A stretch of DNA of 64,000 nt from Secundilactobacillus silagei JCM 19001 (GCF_002217945.1 NZ_BCMG01000004.1:124001-188000), one strand, 5' to 3'. Positions 18,008 through 27,177 are shown, counted from the first letter of the stretch. Translations and numbers: made by a program. The notes: generated by a model from the sequence alone, not told the origin.

Positions 18008-18039
18008 AAGGACGGCGAGATGTCGGTCTTCTTTTTTTA
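18008..18039 (+). terminator. Probable terminator after nagB
   Basis: An imperfect stem (AAGGAC...GGTCTT region) is followed by seven T residues. The stem is weak, with one mismatch. Confidence 0.55.
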
Positions 18040-18192
18040 TATAGCCACAATCTCTAGTAGTTTAATAATGGAGTTCAGCTCAACCCTGAGTTTTGCCGGT
18101 TCAGCTTAACCGATAGCCTTGATAGCGCTTGTGTTCACATCTTATTCCCATTATAATAGGACTAAATTGTTGGATGTGAGGGGGACGTACAC

Positions 18193-19323
18193 ATGCGAAA
18201 ACAATGGCTAGTGGGATTGCTCACTGTTGGTCTCGTCGTATGCGGACTAACTGGTGCGGGGCACACCAAGGTCGAAGCAAGTGCGACAACGGATCAATTT
18301 ATTAGTAGGATGTCTTCGCCGGTAAAGAAAGTGGCAACTAAGTACAAGCTGTACCCGTCTGTGATGATGGCTCAAGCAGCGTTGGAAAGTGGTTGGGGAA
18401 CGAGTCAGCTTTCTACCAGTGCTAATAATTATTTCGGGATTAAGGGTGCTTATAATGGGGCTTCAGTGACCATGAATACCGCAGAATATAACGCTGATGG
18501 GCAGCTTTATTATACGGATGCAGCCTTTAAGAAATATCCCAGCGTGACGGCTTCAATGACGGATAATGCGGAGCTGTTACGCAATGGCACGGCCTGGGAT
18601 CCGAATTATTATTCGGGGACTTGGCGGGAAAACGCGCCGACCTATACGGCTGCCGCGGATGCTTTGAACGGAACTTACGCGACGGCACCGAATTACGGGG
18701 CGTCACTGATTAATTTAATTCAAACCTATAATTTTAATGCTTTGGACAATTCAAGCGCATCAACAAAGGGGAGCAGCAGCGCTTCGGCTCAGGCCAGCGC
18801 TTCAGCTAAGGTCGATTACTATTATGGCGCCGATAGCCAAACGGCAGCATTAGGGTCGAACTATAAGCATTACAGTATTTATGATCACGTTAAGGGCAGC
18901 AAGCATGCGGCAACTAAGTTTAGCTGGTCTAAAGTGGGCGGCTGGCAAGCCCGGCCCGTTTGGATCGATGCTCGCGGTTATAAAACCAGCACTAAAACGA
19001 ACTGGTATCGCGTTCGGTTTAGTAAGCAAACGACCTCCAAGAAATACTGGCTTTACTCAAAAGCACTGCGTTTCCCCAAAACAACGTATACTGCCTACAA
19101 AAAAAGTGCTAATTTAGTCGATGGCAGTTACCCGGTTTATGATCACGTGTTTAATTCAGCGTACATTGCCGAACAGCTGACAACAACTAAGGCGTTAGCT
19201 AACCATTCAGTAGCAATTGACAAAAAAGCGATCCACATTCAAAACGGGATGACCACTACTTGGTACCGGATCCACGGGGGTTCGACGAGTGGCTGGGTCA
19301 CTTCACTAGCCGTGAAAAAATAA
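18193..19323 (+). CDS. Secreted GH73 N-acetylglucosaminidase with SH3-like C-terminus
   Basis: This 376-aa protein has a signal peptide (KQWLVGLLTVGLVVCGLTGA, cleavage near residue 32) and a GH73 glucosaminidase domain at about residues 35-180. Evidence is PSVMMAQAALESGWGTSQLS with the catalytic Glu, and YFGIKGAY. A Ser/Ala-rich linker (about 190-205) leads to two SH3-like repeats resembling wall-binding domains, with 'YDHV' and 'WYR' landmarks. It probably cleaves glycan strands during cell separation. The promoter is TTGTGT 18129, 17 bp, TATAAT 18152. A paralogue follows directly. Confidence 0.9.
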   Translation: MRKQWLVGLLTVGLVVCGLTGAGHTKVEASATTDQFISRMSSPVKKVATKYKLYPSVMMAQAALESGWGTSQLSTSANNYFGIKGAYNGASVTMNTAEYNADGQLYYTDAAFKKYPSVTASMTDNAELLRNGTAWDPNYYSGTWRENAPTYTAAADALNGTYATAPNYGASLINLIQTYNFNALDNSSASTKGSSSASAQASASAKVDYYYGADSQTAALGSNYKHYSIYDHVKGSKHAATKFSWSKVGGWQARPVWIDARGYKTSTKTNWYRVRFSKQTTSKKYWLYSKALRFPKTTYTAYKKSANLVDGSYPVYDHVFNSAYIAEQLTTTKALANHSVAIDKKAIHIQNGMTTTWYRIHGGSTSGWVTSLAVKK

Positions 19324-19335
19324 CTTAATCGTTTG

Positions 19336-19378
19336 TTTAAAGGCCTTGAAACCACTTTTGGTGAGGGGCTTTTTTTTA
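19336..19378 (+). terminator. Intrinsic terminator after first GH73 gene
   Basis: AAAGGCC and GGGGCTTT arms with an inner ACC/GGT stem are followed by a run of eight T residues. Confidence 0.75.
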
Positions 19379-19480
19379 AAGATTAAGATTTCAATTTGTT
19401 ATTAAAAATTAACTTGTGAATTCTTCAGGAACCAGTATAATGTTTTACGGTTTAGTATTTTAGATGGGAGATTTAGTGAG

Positions 19481-20329
19481 ATGAAGTTCTGGAAAAAACT
19501 GACGATCGTGCTAGTATCTGCACTTGGACTTAGTGCATTGACCACGGGAACTGTGCGGGCAGATACCCATACTGATTTTATCGATCAGATGAGCCAGCCG
19601 GTATTAAAAGTAAGCCGCCAGAATCATCTGTATGGCTCGGTGATGATGGCTCAGGCCGCACTTGAGAGTAATTGGGGAACCAGTCAGCTATCAGCTGAGG
19701 CGCACAATTACTTTGGTGTCAAAGGCAACTATGATGGCCATTCGGTCACCATGTCGACTTCGGAAGCCAATGCCAGCGGCTCGATGTATAATACGTTAGC
19801 CCAGTTTAAAGCCTATCCTTCTGCTCAGGCTTCATTGAAGGATTATGCGAAGGTTTTACGTGGCGGAACGACCTGGAACCCATTTCTGTATGAAGGCGCT
19901 TGGCGGGAAAATGCCAGTTCGTACATGGCAGCGACTAACATTGTTGCCGAAAACTATGCGACTGATAAGAATTACGCTGACAAACTGAATCGAATCATCC
20001 TGGAATACGATCTGCATGACCGGTTTGACCGTTCAACTGCGAATAGTACGGATGCGGATACCAGTACGCGATTGACACCCGGCGTGGATTATGCGAGTTA
20101 CGACGGAACGGCAACCGTTAAGCCTGGCACGATCAAGTTTTACAATAGTGTGCCAACGGCGTCTGATAAGGCGAAGGTCATTCGCACTAAGCAGCTGGCC
20201 AATAAAAAGGTCAAAGTCATGTCGCGTGGCATCGTCACTAAGGATCAGACAATCTGGTATCAGGTCAAAAGCGGTTCGATCACTGGCTGGATTCAAATTA
20301 CCGATATTTTAGGTTTAAAGAATAGCTAA
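19481..20329 (+). CDS. Secreted GH73 N-acetylglucosaminidase, shorter paralogue
   Basis: This 282-aa protein has a signal peptide (LTIVLVSALGLSALTTGTVRA, cleavage after ADA-like VRADT near residue 27) and a GH73 domain closely matching the preceding gene (GSVMMAQAALESNWGTSQLS, YFGVKGNY, GAWRENASSY). Only one C-terminal SH3-like module follows (about residues 200-280). The two genes look like a tandem duplication with different wall-binding tails. Its own promoter is likely TTGTGA near 19411 with TATAAT about 16 bp downstream. Confidence 0.9.
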   Translation: MKFWKKLTIVLVSALGLSALTTGTVRADTHTDFIDQMSQPVLKVSRQNHLYGSVMMAQAALESNWGTSQLSAEAHNYFGVKGNYDGHSVTMSTSEANASGSMYNTLAQFKAYPSAQASLKDYAKVLRGGTTWNPFLYEGAWRENASSYMAATNIVAENYATDKNYADKLNRIILEYDLHDRFDRSTANSTDADTSTRLTPGVDYASYDGTATVKPGTIKFYNSVPTASDKAKVIRTKQLANKKVKVMSRGIVTKDQTIWYQVKSGSITGWIQITDILGLKNS

Positions 20330-20421
20330 TAATAACCGAACAAGACAGCGGTCAGGTTCTCTGATATAATGACGTGCATGGCGGCAGAAACCGAAAATAG
20401 ATGTTAGGAAGAATTTAAAAA

Positions 20422-21501
20422 ATGGCAACTGATTATAAAATTATGGTGCAAAACGTCACCAAAGAATATGATTTATTTAAAACACAATCGGAAAAATTGC
20501 GGGCTTTCTTTGCGCTGAACCGGAAGCCAGTACCGCATTTTTGGTCACTCATGGGGATCTCACTTAAGATCATGCCTGGCGAAACGTTAGGTTTAATCGG
20601 GGTCAACGGCTCTGGTAAATCAACCTTGTCCAACATTATTTCTGGTATTATTCCCCAAACTACCGGTTATGTGGATGTTCGTGGGGATACGTCAATTATT
20701 GCGATTGGTGCGGGCTTACGGGGTAATCTAACCGGCCTTGAAAACATTCGCTTAAAGGCGCTGATGCAAGGTTTAACCAATGAGGAAATTGATGGTCTGA
20801 TGGATGATATCGTCAGCTTTGCTGATATTGGCGATTTCTTGTATCAGCCCGTTAAGAGTTATTCCAGTGGTATGAAATCTCGGTTGGGGTTCTCCATTGC
20901 GGTTCACGTTAACCCAGACATTTTGATCATTGATGAAGCCTTATCAGTTGGTGATGATACTTTTTATCAAAAATGTGTGGACAAAATTGCTGAATTTAAA
21001 ACTGAAGGCAAGACCATTATCTTTGTCAGTCACTCTTTAAAACAAATTGAGATGCTCTGTGACCGGGTCGCTTGGATTCACTACGGTAACCTTAAAGAAC
21101 TTGGCGATACCGAAACGGTGGTTAAAGATTACCGCGCGTTCGTCAAGTGGTTTAAAGATCTCACTAAGAAAGAAAAGAAGCAGTTCCAGCTCAAGATGAA
21201 AGAAGCACAAAAGGCGTTCGATATTGATGCCTACCAAGCTTCGGTTGTCGAAGACCGCAAGCAGCAAAATCCGGCTGAACAAAACGTGGCGGCCAAAGTG
21301 AAAAAGGAATTTTATGGGTCGGTCATCAGTGAAAAAATGTCTTTAGGCAGTCGATTGTTAACCTTATTAGTCCTGCTGTTGCTGGCTTTGACGTGTTGGA
21401 CTAATGTGTCTGGACATTCATTGTCAGAAGTGGTTTCGAATCCGTCATCACTGGTTCATATCACGAGCCACGTTGATCATACCGGGAGTTTACGTAAATA
21501 A
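20422..21501 (+). CDS. tagH: Teichoic acid export ABC transporter ATP-binding protein TagH
   Basis: The ATPase component of the wall teichoic acid flippase. The Walker A motif is GVNGSGKSTLSN, the signature motif is YSSGMKSRLGFSIA and Walker B is ILIIDEALSVGD. The N-terminus MVQNVTKEYDLF and the atypical GDTSIIAIGAGL segment are characteristic of TagH/Wzt-like ATPases. After residue 260 comes a charged coiled region, then one transmembrane helix (LLTLLVLLLLALTCW) and a short external tail. The permease gene tagG is not adjacent, so it must lie elsewhere. Confidence 0.92.
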   Translation: MATDYKIMVQNVTKEYDLFKTQSEKLRAFFALNRKPVPHFWSLMGISLKIMPGETLGLIGVNGSGKSTLSNIISGIIPQTTGYVDVRGDTSIIAIGAGLRGNLTGLENIRLKALMQGLTNEEIDGLMDDIVSFADIGDFLYQPVKSYSSGMKSRLGFSIAVHVNPDILIIDEALSVGDDTFYQKCVDKIAEFKTEGKTIIFVSHSLKQIEMLCDRVAWIHYGNLKELGDTETVVKDYRAFVKWFKDLTKKEKKQFQLKMKEAQKAFDIDAYQASVVEDRKQQNPAEQNVAAKVKKEFYGSVISEKMSLGSRLLTLLVLLLLALTCWTNVSGHSLSEVVSNPSSLVHITSHVDHTGSLRK

Positions 21502-21624
21502 ATGAGTTTTTAATTAAAAAATGTGAAAAAGTCTAATTAAGTGTGTTATTATAACAATAACCATTTATTTACCTCCTGATTAGTTCTTGGACGAACAGGG
21601 ATATCTCACATTTAGTGGCATTTA

Positions 21625-21665
21625 GGGTCTTAACTGTTCAGTGAAACAGTTGAAGCCCTTTTTTT
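21625..21665 (+). terminator. Intrinsic terminator downstream of tagH
   Basis: GGGtCTTAACTGTT and AACAGTTgAAGcCCT arms with a short loop are followed by seven T residues. The tagH stop is 124 bp upstream; the stretch between contains ACCTCCT (anti-Shine-Dalgarno-like) and no gene. It is either the tagH 3' UTR or a second small transcript. Confidence 0.85.
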
Positions 21666-21710
21666 GACTCATTTAATCAGCAGATCGGCATAGAATTAAT
21701 CCGGAAAAGG

Positions 21711-21739
21711 TTGACAGCGCTTTCATTGTGCTTTATAGT
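21711..21739 (+). promoter_or_regulatory. Strong sigma-A promoter with embedded CcpA cre box
   Basis: TTGACA (21711-21716), 17 bp, TATAGT (21734-21739). A 14-base sequence TGACAGCGCTTTCA at 21712-21725 fits the Firmicute cre consensus TGWNANCGNTNWCA and overlaps the -35 element and spacer, a position at which CcpA would repress. The promoter reads into the candidate small RNA at 21746-21824. Confidence 0.75.
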
Positions 21740-21745
21740 GTTCTT

Positions 21746-21824
21746 TGTAAGGTATGAATTAATTACCTTCTAATCAATTCTCTTTCTCTCTTATGCCGCC
21801 ACTATCTTAGATAGTGGCTTTTTT
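21746..21824 (+). ncRNA. Candidate small RNA under cre control (about 79 nt)
   Basis: Between a strong promoter (21711-21739) and a strong terminator there is no credible reading frame. The predicted transcript has a 5' hairpin (AAGGTA/TACCTT, 21749-21769), a single-stranded pyrimidine tract TTCTCTTTCTCTCTT (21778-21792) complementary to purine-rich Shine-Dalgarno regions, and a terminator hairpin with 10-bp arms (GCCACTATCT...AGATAGTGGC, 21798-21818) plus six T. This is the layout of trans-acting sRNAs. The next gene has its own promoter, so it is unlikely to be only a leader. The function is inferred. Confidence 0.55.
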
Positions 21825-21881
21825 GTGTCCAACGGTTTTATGCTATAATATAACAGTTAAAAGTGGAGGGAGAGTCCGATT

Positions 21882-22190
21882 TTGAAGAGTCACGAAACGT
21901 TTACACTTATTGAAGAAATTACCCGTCTGGATGGCACCAAGTACATGGAAATCAGTAACATGGTGCAAAATGGCCGGGCTGAATTGGCAGCTGAACGTGG
22001 ATTTATTAAACAGGTCCGCATTTTACAATTGAATATTCCGCATTCTCCACACGTTGAAGCATATGAGAAATACATTAACGAAAACTATGAGATGCCAACG
22101 GAGGCTATGGATCACTTTGAGGAGTGGGCCAAGCCAGAAAAGATTCAGCACGAAGTTGATATGGTCTTAAAAGAAAACCATATTGGTTAA
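21882..22190 (+). CDS. Conserved hypothetical protein, 102 aa
   Basis: A soluble acidic protein beginning MKSHETFTLIEEITRLDGTKYMEI, with a predicted alpha/beta composition and a helical C-terminus. I do not recognise a domain. The start is TTG at 21882 with GGAGGGAGAG upstream. An extended -10 promoter TGCTATAAT lies at 21839-21847. A solitary tRNA-Asn follows. The clear promoter, ribosome-binding site and codon use support a real gene. Confidence 0.75.
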   Translation: MKSHETFTLIEEITRLDGTKYMEISNMVQNGRAELAAERGFIKQVRILQLNIPHSPHVEAYEKYINENYEMPTEAMDHFEEWAKPEKIQHEVDMVLKENHIG

Positions 22191-22256
22191 AATTTGAGGA
22201 AAAAACAATTGCACGTTGTGAGAATTTATGGTATAAATAACTCATGGCGTATTTAT

Positions 22257-22328
22257 TGCCCCGTAGTTCAGCGGTAGAATAATTGACTGTTAATCAAGAG
22301 GTCGCTGGTTCGATCCCAGCCGGGGCAG
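22257..22328 (+). tRNA. tRNA-Asn (anticodon GTT)
   Basis: A complete cloverleaf: acceptor arms TGCCCCG/CGGGGCA, D arm, anticodon loop CTGTTAA with anticodon GTT at 22289-22291, and T arm GCTGG TTCGATC CCAGC. The 3' CCA is not encoded. It is single, not in a cluster, and followed by a terminator. Confidence 0.93.
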
Positions 22329-22374
22329 TTAGTTCAATAAACGAAATGGGTAAGATTGATCTAGCCCGTATATT

Positions 22375-22419
22375 AAAAAGCTGATTACCAGTATAACTTA
22401 CTGGTAATCAGCTTTTTTT
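22375..22419. terminator. Bidirectional intrinsic terminator
   Basis: AAAAGCTGATTACCAGTA pairs with TACTGGTAATCAGCTTTT and is followed by T residues. It ends the tRNA transcript and, on the other strand, the ppk-ppx operon. Confidence 0.93.
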
Positions 22420-22463
22420 AATTAATCACTGATTGACGTTGCGGGATCCTGAACGGGTGCAGC

Positions 22464-23447
22464 TTAATCTTCATTAGGTGTAATGCGGTTCAAAGTGATC
22501 TCAGACTTTTCGTGAACGTTTTGTAACTGCAGTTCTTTTAAGTGTTCGAATAAAATGCCTTCACGTAAACCGCTGTTAGAAAAGGTAATGCGGTCAGAAT
22601 CGAGATAACGCATCAGTAAGGTCAATGGCGTTAATCCCCCGACAATGATGTCGGCCCGCTCTTTACTCAGCCCAGGAATCGCTTTTCGGCCCTCTAAGTC
22701 CTGACTAACAATTTTGGCAAAGGTTTCATCAACGGAGTGCCGGCTCAAACGATAGCCGTGAATGTCCTCAAAATCGAGGATATTGTCCGAACGCCGGTTG
22801 ATCTTGGCCATTGTCCGGTTGCTGCCGCCAAGACCAATAACGGGCAAATTTAGCCCGTTACGCAGCCACCAGATGCTGTTGTAGACATCGTTAACAAACG
22901 TCATGACTTTAAATAGGCTAGCAGCGGGAATTTGATCGGTCGGCAGGTATTCCTGAGTTAAATTAACACTGCCTAGGGGAATACTGATGAGGTGGCTGAT
23001 GGCGCTGTTTTGAACCAGCACAATTTCCGAACTGCCACCGCCAGTATCCAAAATAACCGTGTTCGTTGCAGGAAGGGTTTCACTGACCCCTAGATAGTCA
23101 TAGTAGGCTTCCATAGTGCCTGGTAGAACGTCTAATTTGATGTCCAATTCCGTTTCGACTCGTTTAAGAAATTTTTTTTGATTGACGGCTTGGCGAGTTG
23201 CCGCTGTAGCAACCGCTTTAAGCCGGACATTGTTCATTTTGGAATAAACATCCTTAAACTCGTGCAGGGCAGCCATGGTTCTTTCGATGGCTTCCGGCTG
23301 CAGGAGTTTTTCTTCACCCATATTTTCAGATAAGCGAACGTATTCCTTCATTTGTTTGACGGTGGCGTAACTGCCATCATCATCAATCTCAGTAATCGTC
23401 ATGCGCGCCGAGTTGGAACCAAGGTCAATCACCGCAAAATTTTCCAT
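22464..23447 (-). CDS. ppx: Exopolyphosphatase, Ppx/GppA family
   Basis: A 327-aa protein with the two phosphate-binding loops of the ASKHA Ppx/GppA fold intact: AVIDLGSNSARMTI at the N-terminus and VILDTGGGSSEIVLV near residue 145. It hydrolyses terminal phosphates of polyphosphate (or pppGpp). The start codon overlaps the ppk stop (TAATG). It is the last gene of the minus-strand operon licD-ppx/HD-ppk-ppx. Compare the first ppx-like gene of this operon, which has lost these loops. Confidence 0.93.
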   Translation of the reverse strand: MENFAVIDLGSNSARMTITEIDDDGSYATVKQMKEYVRLSENMGEEKLLQPEAIERTMAALHEFKDVYSKMNNVRLKAVATAATRQAVNQKKFLKRVETELDIKLDVLPGTMEAYYDYLGVSETLPATNTVILDTGGGSSEIVLVQNSAISHLISIPLGSVNLTQEYLPTDQIPAASLFKVMTFVNDVYNSIWWLRNGLNLPVIGLGGSNRTMAKINRRSDNILDFEDIHGYRLSRHSVDETFAKIVSQDLEGRKAIPGLSKERADIIVGGLTPLTLLMRYLDSDRITFSNSGLREGILFEHLKELQLQNVHEKSEITLNRITPNED

Positions 23448-25618
23448 TAGTCTGATTCACTCCCATCATCGTAGTTCAAAGGATTCGGTTGGTTTTCAGG
23501 ACTTAGCATCGGTTGAAATTCGGTTGGAGTAGCTGGCTTAGCATCCGCTTGCGCACGCTTGGCACGCTGGGTAGCATCCGCGGCAAAAGCCGTCTGGGAT
23601 TCCAGTGGCACCAGCCCGCGCCGATCGATATGCTTGTAGGAGCCATCCGCCTGCAGGACCCGCGTTTTAACGTTATCTTGCCACATCGTGTCATAGATTT
23701 GAAATACGCGATCCGCTAGGTCTGGCTGCAAAATTGGGAACAGTAATTCCACGCGCCGGTTGAGGTTACGCGTCATTAAATCAGCACTTGAGAGGTAGAC
23801 GCTTCTTTGACCGTCAATATCAAAGCTATAGATGCGGCTGTGTTCCAAGAAGCGGCCCACGATGGAGTGCACGGTAATATTATCGCTCACATCCGGAATG
23901 CCGGTCTTAAGGCAGCAGATGCCGCGTACGATCAGATGAATCTGAACGCCGCAGTGTGACGCTTTGTATAGCGCTTCAATCATTTTTTGGTCTGACAGAG
24001 AGTTCATTTTCATCCGGACGGTGACCGGGGTGCCCTTTTTGGCTTCAGCACCGGCTTGAGCTAACTTATCGGAAATGAAGTCACGGATACCGTTAGGGCT
24101 GATGTGTAAGAGGTGGAAGTAGGGTGGCTTGGAGTAGCCGGAGAGCATGTTAAAGATGTTAGTAGCGTCGATGCCCATGTCATTGTTCACCGTGAAGAGA
24201 CCCATGTCGGTGTAGAAGTGGGCGGTAACATCGTTATAGTTACCGGTTCCCATATGCATATAGCGCCGAATACCGCCCTGTTCGCGACGGACAACGAGGG
24301 ACAGCTTACAGTGGGTCTTAAGCCCAATCAGACCGTAAATGACGTGACAGCCCATTTTTTCCAGCTGTTTCGCCCAATGCACGTTGTTTTGTTCATCAAA
24401 GCGGGCTTTGACTTCCACTAAGACGGTGACTTGTTTACCATTTTGGGCAGCGCGGCCAAGGTAGCGAATGATCGGTGAATCACCGGATACCCGGTAAAGC
24501 GTCATTTTAATGGCTAAAGTATCGGGGTCACTGGCAGCTTGCCGAATAAATTCGACCACTGAATCGAATTTATCGTAAGGGTGCTGCATCAGCCAATCAT
24601 GGCTGCGGATTGCCGCAAAAATGTCATGATTTGAATCGAGTTCTTTTGGCTGATAGGCGGTAAACTTACCATACTTTAAATCATCATGATTGATGATCTG
24701 GCTGGTCAGCTTACCTAAGAAAGTGAGATCAACTGGACCGTTGGTTTCATAAACGGCGAAGTCAGGGGTCCCCAGTTCTTTGTTTAAGCGTTTTAACAGT
24801 TTCTTACTGATGGTGTTTTCAACTTCTAGACGGATCACTTTACCGTGTTCACGCAGCTTTAACTGCTGTTGGACTTCCTTTAACAGGTCTGACGTATCTT
24901 CTTCAGCAACATCGAGATCCATGTCCCGGATGACCCGAAAGACGACGCTTTCCTTGACGTTATAGTTCACGAATAATTGACCAACGAAGGTTTTAATGAT
25001 TTCTTCAATCAGGATGAAGGTATTTTCTTCGCCTGGCAGCCGAACCACCCGGGGAAAGACGTCGGGAATCTGTAAGGTAGCATACAGATGGTCACCGCCA
25101 TCGCTTGGTGTCAGCTGAATTGCCAGGTTAAGCGTATCGTTAGCGATAAAGGGAAACGGTCTGGAACTATCGTCTGCCATCGGGGTCAATACCGGATAAA
25201 GTTCATCGTGGAAGTAGCTTTTAATAAACTGAAATTGTTCGGCCGTTAAATTGGTGGCCCGTTTGATGTGTACACCGATCTGTTGAACGGCCGGGACCAA
25301 CGACCGGTTTAACGTCGTGTACTGTTTAATTAGCATTTCATGAGCCCGAACGTTGACGGCCCGTAACTGTTCTTCGGCGGTCAGGCCAGAAGCATCAGGC
25401 TGGGGATAATTGACCGCGGCCAGCTTTGCCAATGAAGCCACTCTGACCATGAAGAATTCGTCGAGATTACTTTGGGTAATGCCTAAGAACTTTAAGCGTT
25501 CAAGGAGCGGATTGCCCTTATCCCGTGACTCCTCTAGTACGCGATCATTAAAATCGATCCAACTGAGTTCCCGGTTGGTAAAATACTTTGGATTACTGTA
25601 GTTTTTCTTATCACTCAT
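23447..25618 (-). CDS. ppk: Polyphosphate kinase
   Basis: Ppk1 reversibly polymerises the gamma-phosphate of ATP into polyphosphate. At 723 aa all four domains are present: the N domain with NRELSWIDFNDRVLEE, the head domain, and two catalytic C domains with VYGLIGLKTHCKLSL (phosphorylated His), RRYMHMGTGNYND and RVELLFP. The C-terminus has a low-complexity tail (KPATPTEFQP). It overlaps the upstream ppx/HD gene by four bases and the downstream ppx by one, so stoichiometry is probably set by translational coupling. Confidence 0.97.
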   Translation of the reverse strand: MSDKKNYSNPKYFTNRELSWIDFNDRVLEESRDKGNPLLERLKFLGITQSNLDEFFMVRVASLAKLAAVNYPQPDASGLTAEEQLRAVNVRAHEMLIKQYTTLNRSLVPAVQQIGVHIKRATNLTAEQFQFIKSYFHDELYPVLTPMADDSSRPFPFIANDTLNLAIQLTPSDGGDHLYATLQIPDVFPRVVRLPGEENTFILIEEIIKTFVGQLFVNYNVKESVVFRVIRDMDLDVAEEDTSDLLKEVQQQLKLREHGKVIRLEVENTISKKLLKRLNKELGTPDFAVYETNGPVDLTFLGKLTSQIINHDDLKYGKFTAYQPKELDSNHDIFAAIRSHDWLMQHPYDKFDSVVEFIRQAASDPDTLAIKMTLYRVSGDSPIIRYLGRAAQNGKQVTVLVEVKARFDEQNNVHWAKQLEKMGCHVIYGLIGLKTHCKLSLVVRREQGGIRRYMHMGTGNYNDVTAHFYTDMGLFTVNNDMGIDATNIFNMLSGYSKPPYFHLLHISPNGIRDFISDKLAQAGAEAKKGTPVTVRMKMNSLSDQKMIEALYKASHCGVQIHLIVRGICCLKTGIPDVSDNITVHSIVGRFLEHSRIYSFDIDGQRSVYLSSADLMTRNLNRRVELLFPILQPDLADRVFQIYDTMWQDNVKTRVLQADGSYKHIDRRGLVPLESQTAFAADATQRAKRAQADAKPATPTEFQPMLSPENQPNPLNYDDGSESD

Positions 25619-27153
25619 TTTGCAGTCACACTCCTTTGTTTTAATCGTGGTTTCAAACCAAACGTTTCTTCAAAAAACTGGCTCTTGTAGGCAAACTCCC
25701 AGTTTTCAAACGATAAATTCTCATTGCTGTAAACGGTAATAATTAATTCCGGACTTTTAATGGAAACGGAAATTTGACCGATCTTTTGCTGACGGTCATC
25801 GTCTAATGCATCCGCTAGACGCAGGATAGCAGCCAGCTTAGCAACCAAGAGTCGTTCACTGGTATCTAGTTGCTGAAAATGACTTAAGTCCTCACTGGGG
25901 GTCGTGGCACTATGGTAGCGCGCAATTGCCGCGATGATCTGCCGTTCGTGAACCGATAAACCAATGATACTGGTATGACGGATAATGTAGTCGGAATGCA
26001 GGTAATGTTCGTGGGCATCGATGTAGGCGCCGACATCGTGGAGAATCGTAGCGACTTGCAGTAACAAGCGATCCCGCGAAGTCAGTTGATGAACCGGCTT
26101 TAACTGGTCAAACAGGTGCAGAGCAAATTTCGTCACTAACTGACAGTGAACGGGCTCTACCCGGTAATGGTCAGCCATGTTGGTGGCAGCCGTGATCGTT
26201 TGCGCAGAGAAATCAGACTTGCTGTAGCCTTCACGCACCGCTTGGTTGATTGCTAGCCCATCTAGTACGGTATTATGAGAAAAATGCAGGGTGGTAGCCT
26301 GGGTCAGGTGAATTAATTTACGAATTAATAGGATCTCTGGCAGTAGTAATGGAATATCGGCTTCTGTCACACCGTACTGTTCGGTCAAAAACTGATCTGA
26401 AGCATCGATGACTTGATCAAAAATGGTCTCAAACTGTTCTGCTGTTAGTGTGTGGTGGTGAGCTTCTTTAAACGTCATCTGACTTAAAGGCATCGAACTC
26501 AGTAAGATGAGATCACTTGGGCCGTCAATGGCTTCTTTGGGGAGTAGCCGCTTATAATCAGAAAGCTTGCTATCAATATAATCGCTAAGAACTTCAACCG
26601 AATTCGGTGCACTTTGACGCAAACTTTGCAGATCTTCAGCGATTCGGACTGGTCCCAGAGAATAATAGGTGGAATACAGAAATGATTGCTGATTGAATTC
26701 GGTAATCGTGGTATTACCAGAATTGATACCAACGAGATACTTTAAACCTTGCTTGGGTTGCAGCTTCTTTTGATGCTGATCAACTAGTACCGCCTGATTG
26801 CGATAATAAGTTTCTTCGCTGATCGACAGCCAGTTTAACTTAATGCCGGTTTTTAAAAAGATCTGATCAGCGATAAAATCGGCATTAATGGCTTTGGAAA
26901 GGGCTTCGCTTCCCCAAAGCTGGAAATCGGTCACCTGATAATCGTTCAGGAGCTGCGAAAAGCCACGCAGCGCCGTCGTCATTTGATCGACCAATTCAAA
27001 ACGAATGGGCTGATGCCGATACAAATCATCTCCAACCGGCAACTCTTTGTGGACTCGTTCGATTGTTTTGAGTGTTTTGAGATCAACGATGAGAAGCTCT
27101 AAGCCCTGTACCGAGATGATCATTGTGCCAAAGTAGTGGGTTGTATTTGCCAA
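25615..27153 (-). CDS. Ppx/GppA-like protein with C-terminal HD domain; active-site loops degenerate
   Basis: This 512-aa protein resembles the long form of Ppx/GppA: an ASKHA-like region (about 1-300) followed by an HD phosphohydrolase-like domain (LLQVATILHDVGAYIDAHEH around residue 370). The conserved N-terminal DxGSNS loop is replaced by IISVQGLELLIVDLKTL, and the second loop DxGGGSxE reads GINSGNTTITEF. It may therefore be a non-catalytic regulator of Ppk/Ppx rather than an exopolyphosphatase (inference). TTG at 27153 follows GGAGG. It is cotranscribed with ppk. Confidence 0.85.
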   Translation of the reverse strand: MANTTHYFGTMIISVQGLELLIVDLKTLKTIERVHKELPVGDDLYRHQPIRFELVDQMTTALRGFSQLLNDYQVTDFQLWGSEALSKAINADFIADQIFLKTGIKLNWLSISEETYYRNQAVLVDQHQKKLQPKQGLKYLVGINSGNTTITEFNQQSFLYSTYYSLGPVRIAEDLQSLRQSAPNSVEVLSDYIDSKLSDYKRLLPKEAIDGPSDLILLSSMPLSQMTFKEAHHHTLTAEQFETIFDQVIDASDQFLTEQYGVTEADIPLLLPEILLIRKLIHLTQATTLHFSHNTVLDGLAINQAVREGYSKSDFSAQTITAATNMADHYRVEPVHCQLVTKFALHLFDQLKPVHQLTSRDRLLLQVATILHDVGAYIDAHEHYLHSDYIIRHTSIIGLSVHERQIIAAIARYHSATTPSEDLSHFQQLDTSERLLVAKLAAILRLADALDDDRQQKIGQISVSIKSPELIITVYSNENLSFENWEFAYKSQFFEETFGLKPRLKQRSVTAK

Positions 27154-27177
27154 GAAAAATCGCCTCCAAAATAAAAT

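Noticed and set aside
21541-21665. Second independent small RNA upstream of the cre-controlled one
   Set aside because: A -10-like TATTAT and a strong terminator exist, but the -35 is poor and the region can be explained as the tagH 3' UTR.
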